From positions 917,752-981,751 of the forward strand of contig NZ_LMIB01000012.1 of the NCBI RefSeq assembly GCF_001429065.1: a stretch of 64,000 nt of DNA, written 5' to 3'. Positions 25,374 to 33,816 of this stretch are shown here, in pieces (positions within the stretch are counted from its first letter, which is position 1; every line of letters starts with the position of its first letter). A program made the position numbers and the translations under genes. This DNA is from Sphingomonas sp. Root710. GTDB taxonomy: Bacteria; Pseudomonadota; Alphaproteobacteria; Sphingomonadales; Sphingomonadaceae. The notes under the pieces are model-generated. The model was not told where the DNA came from, ran no database searches, and saw only the letters and a list, made by a program, of their open reading frames with translations.

Positions 25374-25401
25374 CCGCTCATCCCGAGTAAGGGCTGAGCG
25401 G
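25374..25401. repeat. Palindromic repeat (REP-like), also a possible bidirectional terminator
   Basis: CCGCTCA (25374-25380) pairs with TGAGCGG (25395-25401) between two convergent stops (25364 and 25410). The first 26 bases differ from 33647-33672 by a single base, marking it as a copy of a dispersed repeat. Confidence 0.7.
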
Positions 25402-25409
25402 GCAGGGTA

Positions 25410-28400
25410 TCAATTCCCGTCGCTGCCGATCACCGTGAAGGGCGCCCATGCGGCGGGATGCGCCCAGCTCTCCTGCCAGCCGGGGAGCGCGCTGCCATCA
25501 GTGCGGCGGCCGGTCCGCACCACCCTCATCGCGCGTTGCAGCGCCGCCGCGCGGCTGAGGCCCGCCTGCCGCGCCGCCAGCGTCTCGACGGTCAGCGCGG
25601 CGGTGGGATCGTCGGCGACCCGCCAGCGGCTCGCCAGCAGCGACCCTGCCCCCGCATAGAGGAAGGCGCGGCCCAGGCTCGACAGGCTGTCCGCGCCCGG
25701 CGTCCCATCGGCAGAGGCGGTGTTGCACGCCGACAGGATCACCCAGTCCGCCGACAACCGCATCCCCGCGACTTCGGACGCGGCAAGCAGCCCGTCATCC
25801 TCGGCGGAGACCTGCGCGGGCGGGGTGAAGGCGAGGCCGGGTTCGCGCAGACCGCCGATCTCGCCCGGCAGGATGCCATGGGTCGCGAAGGCGATGATCC
25901 GCGCATGGCCGATCGCCGGATCGCGGCGCACCGATCCTTCGGTCGCCGCCTGGCCGAGATGGAGCCGCTCAGGCCCCGCCCTGAGCGCCGCCGCCATCGC
26001 CTTCAATTCGACCTCGGTGCCGGGCAGCGGGCTCAGCTCGCGTAGCGCCGTCGCGTCGGCCAGGCCGATACCGGCGCGGTCGACCGGCTGCGGAATCCGC
26101 AAGAAAGCGTCGAGTTTGCGATCGGGGCTCGCCGGGCCGAGGAACAATGGCGCGCCATAGCCGACGAAGCGGTCGTCGTCCGCGCCCCCCTGCGCCGCCT
26201 TGCTGCTCGCGGCGCGCAGCACCGACACCGCCGGCAGCACGGTGATCGCATAGCGGTCGCTCAGCCAGGACACATCCTCCGCGCCGGGCGCGGCGGTGGA
26301 CAACAGGCCGAGCGGCAGTTCGGCGAGCGCGCCGCCGGTGACCACGAACAGCGCGCTCATTCCTTTCAGCGCGGATTCGACCGGCGCGACCAGGCCGCGA
26401 TAGAGGGTGAAGGCCCTTGCCCGGTCGAAGGCAGGCCAATCGCCCGAGCGGCCGCCGCAACTCTTGGGATCGACCTGGCAGCGCAGCACCCGCACCGATG
26501 CGGCGGCGGAGGCCACGCCGCCGTCGAGCCGCGACCAGGCGACCGCCCTGGGGCCGATCGCAAAGCTGTAGAGATCATCGCCCGCCGGGACGATCAGCAG
26601 CAGCCCCGCGTCGCGCGTCAGCCGCGCCTGTGCATCGCGCAATGGCAGGCCGTTCGTTCCGATCAGCCGGGCATAATCGGGAAATGCCGTCCTCAACGCG
26701 CGGTCGGCCTCGGCGAGTTCCTTCGTCGCCGCGTCGAGGTTAGAGCGGGTTGCCGCCGCATTGGCGGCATCGCCGCGCAGCAATTGCCGCAGCAAACGCG
26801 CATCGAGTTCGGCGGTCCGATCGGACAGCGCCTGCTGGCGGCGGACGAGCTCGCCGAGCGGCCCGTCCCCGGCGGCGGTGCGCGCGGCGGTGCGCGCCAT
26901 GCTGCGCGCGGCGGCGGAAACCGACAGGTCCTGCGCGGCGAGGAAGGCCTCGGCCCGCAAGGCGGCGGCCTGTCCTGGCATCGCGGCGGCGCGCGCCCAG
27001 CTCGCGCGGATCAGCGTCGCGAACGCACCCGCCAGCGGATCGCGGCGGACCGCGTCGCCGCCCGCTTGCTGCGCGGTGTCACCATTACGGCTCTCGCCGA
27101 CCCGGCCGAGCCGGCGGCGCCGGACGATCTCCGCGGCTTCACGTGCAGCATCGACCGCATCACGGGTGCGCCCGAGCGCAAGGAACAGTTCGGCCTGATC
27201 GGTCAGCGCCTCGGCGAGCGCGGGATGATCGCCCCCGAACGCCGTCCGCCGGGTCGCGACCGCCATTTCGTAGAGCGGCAGCGCCCGGCCATAAGCCTTT
27301 TGTGCGACGAGATTGTGGCCCAACCGCAGTTGCGCGGTGGCGATGTCGGGATGCCCGGGGCGCAACGCAGCGGTGCGAATAGCCAGTGCCTGCGCGAACA
27401 GCCGCTCGGCTTCCGCTGCCTTGCCCTGCCGCTCCAGATTGACCGCGACATTGGACAGGCCGATCGCGGTTACCGGATGGTGATCGCCATAGACCGTCCG
27501 CCAGATCGACAGTGCCCTGGCATAGAGCGGCGCGGCGCTCGCATAGTCTCCCTGCCGGTTCAGATTGTGCGCAGCATTGTTGTAGCTGGTCGCGGCGGCG
27601 AGTCCGTCGGGGTCGAGCGCGGCGCGGATTTTCAGCGCGCGCGCATAGGCCGGAGCGGCATCGGCATAGCGGCCCTGTCCATCCAGGTTGAAGCCGAGAT
27701 TATTATAGCTTGTCGCGACCGCCGGGTCCTTCGGGCCGAGTTCGGAAATCCGCACCGCCAGCGCCTGACGATAAAGTGGTTCCGCCTCGAGCGGGCGCCC
27801 GAGCGCGTCTAGATTGGCAGCGACATTGCTCTCGATCAGCGCGAGATCGAGATCCTCGGGGTCCCAGTTCTGCGCGATCGTTAGCGCCTTCGCATAGAAA
27901 TCGCGCGCCTCGGTGAAGCGCCCCTGCCGCCCCAGCGCATAAGCGAGATTGTTATAAGCGAGCGCCGCCGGACGCCCGGCCTTTCCCTTAGCCAGTGCAC
28001 GGGCCAGCGCGGCGCGGTACAGCGCCTCGGCCTCGTCGAACGCGCCGAGCGCCTGAAGGTTGGCGCCGAGGTTCGAGGCCGCCTGTTCGGACAATTCATG
28101 ACCAGCACCGAGCCTGCCCGTGAAGATCGCCAGCGCGCGGCGGTACAGCGGGGTCGCCTCGGCTGGCTTGCCCTGCTCGACCAGCCAGCCCGCGATCAGG
28201 GACAGCGTGCCGCCAACCTCGACATGGTCCTTACCTTTCTCCACCTCCTCGATCGCCAGCGCCTCGCGGCCGAGTGCGACCGCTTCGTCCCACCGCCGCG
28301 CGGCGGTGGCCGCCTGGATCTCGGCCTCGATCCGCGCGAGCCGGTCGTCCGTTCCGGCCGCAGCCAGCGGCGACGCGCCGGCCAGCGCCAGCGCGATCAG

Positions 28401-28415
28401 CAAAGCGCGCCGCAT
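25410..28415 (-). CDS. Secreted TPR-CHAT (caspase-like) protein
   Basis: A 1001-residue protein with a signal peptide (MRRALLIALALAGASPLAAA). About eight to nine 42-residue TPR repeats of the kinesin-light-chain type fill residues 35-430, for example ALAIFTGRLGAGHELSEQ and YNNLGFNLDGQGRYADAA. A helical linker follows, then a C-terminal CHAT domain, a clan CD fold related to caspases and separase. The presumed dyad is intact: His846 in FATHG and Cys897 in SACNTA. The TPRs would bind a partner and the CHAT domain cleave it. The start is five bases after the M48 peptidase stop, and an SH3-like secreted protein lies upstream of that gene. Most studied TPR-CHAT proteins are cytoplasmic, so the export signal is notable. 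Confidence 0.88.
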   Translation of the reverse strand: MRRALLIALALAGASPLAAAGTDDRLARIEAEIQAATAARRWDEAVALGREALAIEEVEKGKDHVEVGGTLSLIAGWLVEQGKPAEATPLYRRALAIFTGRLGAGHELSEQAASNLGANLQALGAFDEAEALYRAALARALAKGKAGRPAALAYNNLAYALGRQGRFTEARDFYAKALTIAQNWDPEDLDLALIESNVAANLDALGRPLEAEPLYRQALAVRISELGPKDPAVATSYNNLGFNLDGQGRYADAAPAYARALKIRAALDPDGLAAATSYNNAAHNLNRQGDYASAAPLYARALSIWRTVYGDHHPVTAIGLSNVAVNLERQGKAAEAERLFAQALAIRTAALRPGHPDIATAQLRLGHNLVAQKAYGRALPLYEMAVATRRTAFGGDHPALAEALTDQAELFLALGRTRDAVDAAREAAEIVRRRRLGRVGESRNGDTAQQAGGDAVRRDPLAGAFATLIRASWARAAAMPGQAAALRAEAFLAAQDLSVSAAARSMARTAARTAAGDGPLGELVRRQQALSDRTAELDARLLRQLLRGDAANAAATRSNLDAATKELAEADRALRTAFPDYARLIGTNGLPLRDAQARLTRDAGLLLIVPAGDDLYSFAIGPRAVAWSRLDGGVASAAASVRVLRCQVDPKSCGGRSGDWPAFDRARAFTLYRGLVAPVESALKGMSALFVVTGGALAELPLGLLSTAAPGAEDVSWLSDRYAITVLPAVSVLRAASSKAAQGGADDDRFVGYGAPLFLGPASPDRKLDAFLRIPQPVDRAGIGLADATALRELSPLPGTEVELKAMAAALRAGPERLHLGQAATEGSVRRDPAIGHARIIAFATHGILPGEIGGLREPGLAFTPPAQVSAEDDGLLAASEVAGMRLSADWVILSACNTASADGTPGADSLSSLGRAFLYAGAGSLLASRWRVADDPTAALTVETLAARQAGLSRAAALQRAMRVVRTGRRTDGSALPGWQESWAHPAAWAPFTVIGSDGN

Positions 28416-28420
28416 CGAGG

Positions 28421-30244
28421 TCAGCTGCCGAAGGGCAATTTGATGCCGAGCGGATTGGCCTGTTGCTGCGCGGCTTGCGGCATCGCCGCCTTGCAGCGCT
28501 CGGTGATATAGTCGCGACCCTTGATCCCCATGCAGGCGGTGTAGATCGATTGCGCGCCCGCCATGTCGCCGGCGGCGATGCCGCGCTTGATCTCGATGCT
28601 CTTGAAATGATCGGGATCACGGAAACGCGCCTTGCCCTCGGAGATCAGGCTGTCGCTGTCCCGGATGTCGCCCGCGCCCAGCTCCATCTCGGTATAGGTT
28701 TCGTAGAGCTGGAGATTTTGGATCGGGCCGCCGCGCCCGGCGTCGAAGAAGCTTGCCGCCGCCGCCACATTGCCCTGGTCGCGCGCCGCCAGCCCGGCGA
28801 CATAATTGACGAACACCGGGGCGGAGCGGCTGCCCGCGCCGAGCGCGCGGAGCTGCGCGGTGGCCCCGGCATAATCCTGCGCGAAATAGCTGCCGCGCGC
28901 CTTGAGATAGGCGTTGCGGATGGCGATGGCGCGGCCATAGTCCGGCCTTGCCTTGATCCGGCCGATCAGCGCGCCGGTGTCGATCGGCGGATCGGCGGTC
29001 GGGTAACCCGCCTGGAAATAGGCGGCGAGGCCCTTGCGGCGTTCCTCGGGCGGCAGATGGGTGTCGCCGCCCAGCGACTTGGTGATGTTGCCCATATTGT
29101 TGAGCAATGCCCCGCCCGCGCTCTTGAGCAGGCTCGATCCAAGACCCTGGAAACCGGCAGCGCCACCGGTCAGGCTGCTGGTCGTGACGGCGTTGTTCGC
29201 GAAACCCTTCATCGTCTCGGCAAGGCTCGCCTGCACCGCGTCCGCCGCTGCCTTGCGCTTGTCGCGGGACGCCTTTTCGGTCGCGAACGCCTTTTGCAGC
29301 CGGGCGAAGACGTTTGCGTAGCTGTCGATGGTGACGTTGCTGCGCACCAGCAGGTCGATCGCCAGCGCGTCGGCCTGGTTCTCCTGATCGCGGTTCCACG
29401 ACGGCGCGAAGATGTCGTCGACCGCGAAGCGCAACGCCTCGGCGATCGGCGCGGCCGTGCGCGCGCCCGATTCCATCCCGCCCTGCATGCTGGTCAGCAT
29501 GTTCGCGCCGCCGCCGCTCTTCTTCATCGCGTTGAAGGCGCTGCCCGCCTGCCAGGCGACCGACACCGCCTGGGTCGCGCCCTTCGCCCCCGCAATCGTT
29601 TCCGCCTTGGTAAAATGGCCGAGCAGAAGATGCGAATATTCATGCGCGAGGACGAACAGCACTTCGGAATCCGACTGCGCGGCTTCTAGCAGGCCCATCG
29701 AGACGATGATCGTATTGTCGGGCAAAGCCTGGGCCTGATAGGCCTCGTCGGCGCGGAACAGGATGCGCGGGGTGCGCTCGAGCGGCGCATAGGGCCATGC
29801 CTTTGCAAAGGATTCAAGCACCGGCCGCAATTCGGCTTCCAGCGCGGGTGACGCCATCAGGTCCATCCGCGCCGAACGGGTGTTCATCACCTGCGCCGAC
29901 AGGCCCATCGCGCCCGCCGTATCGCCGACCCCGGTGCGCATCTTCTGGTTGGTGACGCACAGGTCGCCCGGATCGAGCGTCGAGATATAGGGTGCCTTGT
30001 CGATCGAGAATTTGCCGCGCGCCTTCTTGTCGAGCTTCTTCGCAGGGACGAGCGCCCCGGCCGCCGGGACCGGGCAGCCGGTCAGCGGCACATAGGGCGC
30101 ATCGGGCAGCATCGCGATTACGGGCTCGGCAGGAGCAGCGGGCTTTGCTGCGGCGGGCGCCCTTTTCTTCTTTGGCGCGGCGCCGGCCATCGGGGCAGCC
30201 CCCAGCGCGACCGTCAGCGCGGCCAGCATCAAACCATGTCGCAT
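28421..30244 (-). CDS. Secreted M48-type metallopeptidase with C-terminal TPR-like region
   Basis: A 607-residue protein. It has a signal peptide (MRHGLMLAALTVALGAAPMAGAA), a basic Ala/Pro linker, a peptidase domain with the zinc motif His201-Glu-Tyr-Ser-His205 and the third ligand Glu288 in NRDQENQADALA, then a helical C-terminal part. The ExxxD spacing is that of family M48 (Ste24/BepA/LoiP-like), but there are no transmembrane helices, as in BepA-type periplasmic quality-control peptidases. Starting at 30244 gives the signal peptide; 23 earlier in-frame codons do not. Helical repeats such as YLKARGSYFAQDYAGATAQLRALG recall TPRs. It sits between an SH3-like gene and the TPR-CHAT gene, so the three probably act together in the periplasm. 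Confidence 0.88.
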   Translation of the reverse strand: MRHGLMLAALTVALGAAPMAGAAPKKKRAPAAAKPAAPAEPVIAMLPDAPYVPLTGCPVPAAGALVPAKKLDKKARGKFSIDKAPYISTLDPGDLCVTNQKMRTGVGDTAGAMGLSAQVMNTRSARMDLMASPALEAELRPVLESFAKAWPYAPLERTPRILFRADEAYQAQALPDNTIIVSMGLLEAAQSDSEVLFVLAHEYSHLLLGHFTKAETIAGAKGATQAVSVAWQAGSAFNAMKKSGGGANMLTSMQGGMESGARTAAPIAEALRFAVDDIFAPSWNRDQENQADALAIDLLVRSNVTIDSYANVFARLQKAFATEKASRDKRKAAADAVQASLAETMKGFANNAVTTSSLTGGAAGFQGLGSSLLKSAGGALLNNMGNITKSLGGDTHLPPEERRKGLAAYFQAGYPTADPPIDTGALIGRIKARPDYGRAIAIRNAYLKARGSYFAQDYAGATAQLRALGAGSRSAPVFVNYVAGLAARDQGNVAAAASFFDAGRGGPIQNLQLYETYTEMELGAGDIRDSDSLISEGKARFRDPDHFKSIEIKRGIAAGDMAGAQSIYTACMGIKGRDYITERCKAAMPQAAQQQANPLGIKLPFGS

Positions 30245-30294
30245 GTCAAAGCCTCCTGTTGCCCCCCAGTTGGCCCCCTCGAACCCGTGCGGTG

Positions 30295-30678
30295 TTACTT
30301 GCTCCCGCCGCAACCGAGCCCCAGCGACTGCTGCAGCCCGTCTTCCTCCATCTTCGCGAAACTCATCGCATTGGCATTGCAGGTGATCGCCGCGAGATCG
30401 CCGACATAGTCGACCGTCGACAACCGCAGCCAGGCTAGCTTGCCGTCGAGTTGAACGCCGACGAACCCGGTCTTGGCGCGGACGACGCGCGCGCCGGGCG
30501 ATCCAGCCGCCGGCATCGAGGCGACCGGAACGTCGCGCAGCTTGGTCCCGGCATCGTCATAGATCGGCAGCGGATCACGCTTATAGGCCTGGATCGACGG
30601 CGCATCGGCCGCGTGTGCCGCAACGCCCGCCATCGCGAGCGCGGCGATCATGACGAAACGCGACATCCGAGCGGCCAT
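30295..30678 (-). CDS. Small secreted SH3-like domain protein
   Basis: A 127-residue protein with a signal peptide (SRFVMIAALAMAGVAAHAA) and one domain resembling a bacterial SH3 fold: PLPIYDDAGTKLRDVPVASMP, VRAKTGFVGVQLDGKLAWLRLSTVDY. A short C-terminal segment carries two cysteines. Such domains bind cell-wall peptides or partner proteins. AGGGGAAGAAT precedes the ATG at 30678. It is the first gene of a leftward set with the M48 peptidase (50 bases downstream) and the TPR-CHAT protein. Confidence 0.68.
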   Translation of the reverse strand: MAARMSRFVMIAALAMAGVAAHAADAPSIQAYKRDPLPIYDDAGTKLRDVPVASMPAAGSPGARVVRAKTGFVGVQLDGKLAWLRLSTVDYVGDLAAITCNANAMSFAKMEEDGLQQSLGLGCGGSK

Positions 30679-30926
30679 ATTCTTCCCCTGTCTAGGCCCG
30701 CTTTCCTATACGGAGCGAAGCGCGGCCCGGTTGCCCTTGCAGCAAGACGATTTCACCGAAACATGACCTTAGGGGCAAACCGGATGCGGAACTGTTGCGC
30801 GCGTCACAGTCCCGCTTTTTCCTGCCTGCCGCGGTCATAGCATGGATCGGTCCCGGCTTCGCGCGATTCGTGGGCATGCGGAACCAAAGACCGCCCCGGC
30901 GCTTGATCGCGTCGAGGAGAGAGACG

Positions 30927-31232
30927 ATGGGTGAAGAACCGCTCAACCTGCACGCCGGGCACATCAAGCCGGACGGCGAGGGCCGCGAACTGGTCTCCGG
31001 CGAGGAAATCCAGCGTCGCGTCCAGGCGATGATCGACGCCGATCCCCGGTTGCGCGATTGCGACAAGAAGGTGCTCGCGCCGATGCCGAAGCCGACCGCG
31101 AGCGAAAGCCCGACCGGCTGCAACTGGACGATGCATTATCTCGGCCAGTTTCCCGGCTGCGAACCGGTGATCGACGAGATCGTCGAGCTGGTCCAGCATG
31201 AGGTGAATATCGGGCGGTCCGCGAGGCTTTGA
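30927..31232 (+). CDS. Hypothetical small protein
   Basis: A 101-residue soluble, acidic protein (MGEEPLNLHAGHI, EEIQRRVQAMIDADPRLRDCDKKVL, CNWTMHYLGQFPGCEPVIDEIVELVQ). GAGGAGAGAG precedes the ATG at 30927. No family recognised; the C-terminal part looks helical. It stops four bases before the end of the convergent SMR gene. Confidence 0.6.
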   Translation: MGEEPLNLHAGHIKPDGEGRELVSGEEIQRRVQAMIDADPRLRDCDKKVLAPMPKPTASESPTGCNWTMHYLGQFPGCEPVIDEIVELVQHEVNIGRSARL

Positions 31233-31236
31233 CGGG

Positions 31237-31554
31237 TCAGTGCGCCGTCAGCTTGAGCCCGGCGATGCACGCGACGATCGCGAAGATCAGGACGATGCGG
31301 ATCGGGGTGGCGGGTTCGTGAAACCAGATCATGCCGATGATGACGGTGCCGATCGCGCCGATCCCGCCCCACACCGCATAAGCGGTGCCCATCGGGATCG
31401 ACCGGCTCGCCACTTCGAGCAGCGCCATCGAGAGGCCGACCGAGACGAGGAAACCCAGCGTCCAGAGGATGTTGCGGAAGCCATCGACAAAGCGCAGGCA
31501 TGTGGTGAAGCCCACCTCGAAACAGCCGCCGATGATCAGCCAGACCCATGCCAT
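31237..31554 (-). CDS. SMR family efflux protein (SugE/Gdx-like guanidinium or quaternary-amine exporter)
   Basis: A 105-residue four-helix SMR protein. The conserved Glu of helix 1 is in GGCFEVGFTTCLRF, the SMALLEVASRSIPMGTAYAVWGGIGAIGTVIIGM block is characteristic, and the C-terminus is IAGLKL. The IP-GTAYAVW-GIG pattern is shared by Gdx (SugE) and Qac subtypes, so the substrate (guanidinium against broader cations) is not certain; the SugE type is favoured. A start at 31554 gives the normal length. An earlier in-frame reading would overlap the divergent DUF1345 gene. Confidence 0.9.
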   Translation of the reverse strand: MAWVWLIIGGCFEVGFTTCLRFVDGFRNILWTLGFLVSVGLSMALLEVASRSIPMGTAYAVWGGIGAIGTVIIGMIWFHEPATPIRIVLIFAIVACIAGLKLTAH

Positions 31555-31599
31555 GCGCGGGCCATAGCCGACGCATCGGCAGCACGCTAGGATCAGCGC

Positions 31600-32250
31600 A
31601 TGGCAGTTCGAAGCACGCCCGCCCTCGGCCACCGTATCGCCCCGCCACGCTTCATCGCCTTTGCCGTCGTCACCTTGCTGGGGTTCGGCGTGGCGACATG
31701 TTGGGCCGATTGGAGCCAGGCCGCGTTAATCGCTTTCGACGCTGGCGGGGTGCTGTTCCTGTTGTCCTGCATCCCGTTACTCGGCCATGAAGCCGACGAC
31801 ATGCGGTCAGCCGCGCAACGCAACGATGCCAACCGCGCGGTCCTTCTCGCGATCACCGGGATCGTCTGCACCGTCGTACTGGTCGCGATCGCGGTGGAGC
31901 TGTCGCAGAAGTCGCAGATGCGTGCCGGGAACATCGCGCTGATCATCGCCACATTGCTGATCGCCTGGTTGTTCAGCAACATGATCTACGCGCTGCATTA
32001 CGCGCATCTCTATTACAGCCCCAAACCCAAGACCGGCGGGGATTGCGGCGGGCTCGATTTTCCCGGAGACGGCGACCCCGACTATTGGGACTTCATCTAT
32101 TTCGCCTTCACGCTCGGCATGACCTTCCAGACGTCCGATGTCGGCATACCCGCGCGCGGCATCCGCCGCGTGGCCACCTTTCATTGCTTTGCAGCGTTCG
32201 TCTTCAACATCGGCGTGCTGGCGTTCACGATCAACGTGCTGGGGGGATAA
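31600..32250 (+). CDS. DUF1345 family integral membrane protein
   Basis: A 216-residue membrane protein. It has about five hydrophobic helices and the family block PDYWDFIYFAFTLGMTFQTSDVGI near the C-terminus, followed by RRVATFHCFAAFVFNIGVLAFTIN. This stretch resembles ion-channel selectivity-type motifs seen in DUF1345 proteins, whose role is not established. It is divergent from the SMR exporter with a 45-base gap. Confidence 0.85.
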   Translation: MAVRSTPALGHRIAPPRFIAFAVVTLLGFGVATCWADWSQAALIAFDAGGVLFLLSCIPLLGHEADDMRSAAQRNDANRAVLLAITGIVCTVVLVAIAVELSQKSQMRAGNIALIIATLLIAWLFSNMIYALHYAHLYYSPKPKTGGDCGGLDFPGDGDPDYWDFIYFAFTLGMTFQTSDVGIPARGIRRVATFHCFAAFVFNIGVLAFTINVLGG

Positions 32251-32274
32251 ATCCTGCCCCATCCCGGGCTGGAA

Positions 32275-32754
32275 TTAGTTATCCTGTAGCGCCTTCAATT
32301 CTTCGCCATCGAGCCGCCACGGCTCCCAGCCCTGCATGTGCCGCGCCCCGAGCCGCCGGTAGAAGCCCTTCGCCAGCTCGTTCCAGTCAAGCACGCCCCA
32401 GTCGAGCCGCGCGCCGTCATGCGCCTTCGCCTCGTCGGCCAGCGCCTTGACCAGCGCACGCGCGACCCCGCCGCCGCGCACCGCCGGATCGACGAACAGG
32501 TCCTCCAGATAGATGCCGTGCTTGCCGGTCCACGTGGAGAAGTTGAAGAACCACACCGCGATACCGACGACCGCGCCGTCCACCTCGGCGACATGCGCGA
32601 ACACCTTTGGCGCATCACCGAACAGCAGCGCGGCCAGCCCCTCCGGGGTCGCCTTCACCGCATCGGGCTCGCGCTCATAGGTGGCGAGCGCGCGGATGAG
32701 GCGGATAATGTCATGCTCGTCGCCCGGGCGGGCACGGCGGATCGCAAGCGTCAT
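32275..32754 (-). CDS. GNAT family N-acetyltransferase
   Basis: A 159-residue GNAT enzyme. The acetyl-CoA site is in LEDLFVDPAVRGGGVARALVKALADEA (R-G-G-G-V-A pattern), preceded by the central strand VGIAVWFFNFSTWTGKHGIYLEDL. The latter is typical of the diamine/thialysine acetyltransferase subgroup (SAT-like, FFNFSTW...GIYLEDLFV). The C-terminus WNELAKGFYRRLGA also fits. Polyamines or related amines are therefore the likely substrates. The ATG at 32754 overlaps the EamA stop by four bases, so the two genes are coupled. Confidence 0.85.
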   Translation of the reverse strand: MTLAIRRARPGDEHDIIRLIRALATYEREPDAVKATPEGLAALLFGDAPKVFAHVAEVDGAVVGIAVWFFNFSTWTGKHGIYLEDLFVDPAVRGGGVARALVKALADEAKAHDGARLDWGVLDWNELAKGFYRRLGARHMQGWEPWRLDGEELKALQDN

Positions 32755-33635
32755 GGAATCACATCCCGTTCGAGATCGGGCGAGCGCGCCGCCCACCAGC
32801 AGCCGCCGACAATCAGCGCCGCTCCGGCCAGCGTCGCGAGGCCGATATGTTCGCGGAAAAAGACCCAGCCCCACAGGCTGGCCCAGATGAAGGCAGTAAA
32901 CTCGACCGGCGCGAGATAGCTCGCCTCGGCGCGGGCATAGGCCCAGCCCAGCAAGGCCAGCGACACCGTGGCCAATAGCGCCGCGAAAACGATCATCGGG
33001 GCATGTTCGGCGGGCGGCAGCTCGGCGAACCAGGGCGCCGCGACCGAGAGACAGATCGCGACGACCGCGCTCTGGAAGAAGGCGACCTCATAGGGATCGG
33101 CAAGTTGCGCCTGCCGCCGCATCAGAATGATGTTATAGGCATAGGCCACCGCCGAAAGCAGCACCGCGACCGCCCCCCACAACACGTCGGGGCCCATTTT
33201 CGCCGAAGCCTGCCCCCACAGGATCACCAGCACCCCGGCAAAGGCGAGCAGCGAACCGAGCAGCGCGCCGCGCTGCATCCGCTCCTTGAGCAGCAGCACC
33301 GCAAGCCCCTGCGCGATCAGCGGGGCGATGAAGGTCAGGGCGATCGCCTGCGCCATCGGCGTGCGGGCGAGCCCCCAGAAGAACAGCATCGCCATCACCG
33401 CCGACACCGCGCCGCGCTCGAGATGCAGCTTCATCGCCGCGCGCGACGGTCGCGCCGGACGCCGCCACAACCAGGGCGCGCCGCTGACCACGATTCCCGC
33501 GATGCTGCGCCAGAGCAAAGTGTTGTAGGTCCCCATCGCCAGGCTGAGCGCCTTGATCACCGCGTCCATCGACGCGAACACCGCGATGCCGAGACAAGCG
33601 ACCGTGAAGGCAGCCGCGAGCGAGGACTGCTTCAT
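32751..33635 (-). CDS. EamA/DMT family transporter
   Basis: A 294-residue ten-helix exporter-like protein with two EamA halves. The first half has WRSIAGIVVSG and MAMLFFWGLARTPMAQAIALTFIAPLIAQGLAVLLLKERM; the second has LLSAVAYAYNIILMRR and YLAPVEFTAFIWASLWGWVFFREHI. Members move metabolites across the inner membrane, often outward. The start is ATG 33635 (a preceding TTG is unlikely). It shares an ATGA overlap with the downstream acetyltransferase, suggesting modification and export of an amine. Confidence 0.88.
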   Translation of the reverse strand: MKQSSLAAAFTVACLGIAVFASMDAVIKALSLAMGTYNTLLWRSIAGIVVSGAPWLWRRPARPSRAAMKLHLERGAVSAVMAMLFFWGLARTPMAQAIALTFIAPLIAQGLAVLLLKERMQRGALLGSLLAFAGVLVILWGQASAKMGPDVLWGAVAVLLSAVAYAYNIILMRRQAQLADPYEVAFFQSAVVAICLSVAAPWFAELPPAEHAPMIVFAALLATVSLALLGWAYARAEASYLAPVEFTAFIWASLWGWVFFREHIGLATLAGAALIVGGCWWAARSPDLERDVIP

Positions 33636-33646
33636 CAAGAAATAAT

Positions 33647-33786
33647 CCGCTCATCCTGAGTAAGGGCTGAGCCCTTCGACGTCGCCTGCGGCGTCGCTCT
33701 GGATAAACTACGCCGAAGACCGCATCGAAGGACGGCTCCTTCGAGACGCAACTTCGACAAGCTCAGTTGCTCCTCAGGATGAGCGG
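33647..33786. repeat. Compound palindromic repeat element (REP-like)
   Basis: A 14-bp perfect inverted repeat (CCGCTCATCCTGAG / CTCAGGATGAGCGG) brackets 112 bases with four inner palindromes: AAGGGCT-g-AGCCCTT, CGACG-N10-CGTCG, TCGAAGGA-N4-TCCTTCGA and GCAACT-N11-AGTTGC. The left end is nearly identical to the repeat at 25374. No protein is encoded. It fills the gap between EamA and ispG. Confidence 0.8.
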
Positions 33787-33816
33787 GAGAGAAAATAGCC
33801 GCCAGCGTCGAAAGCC

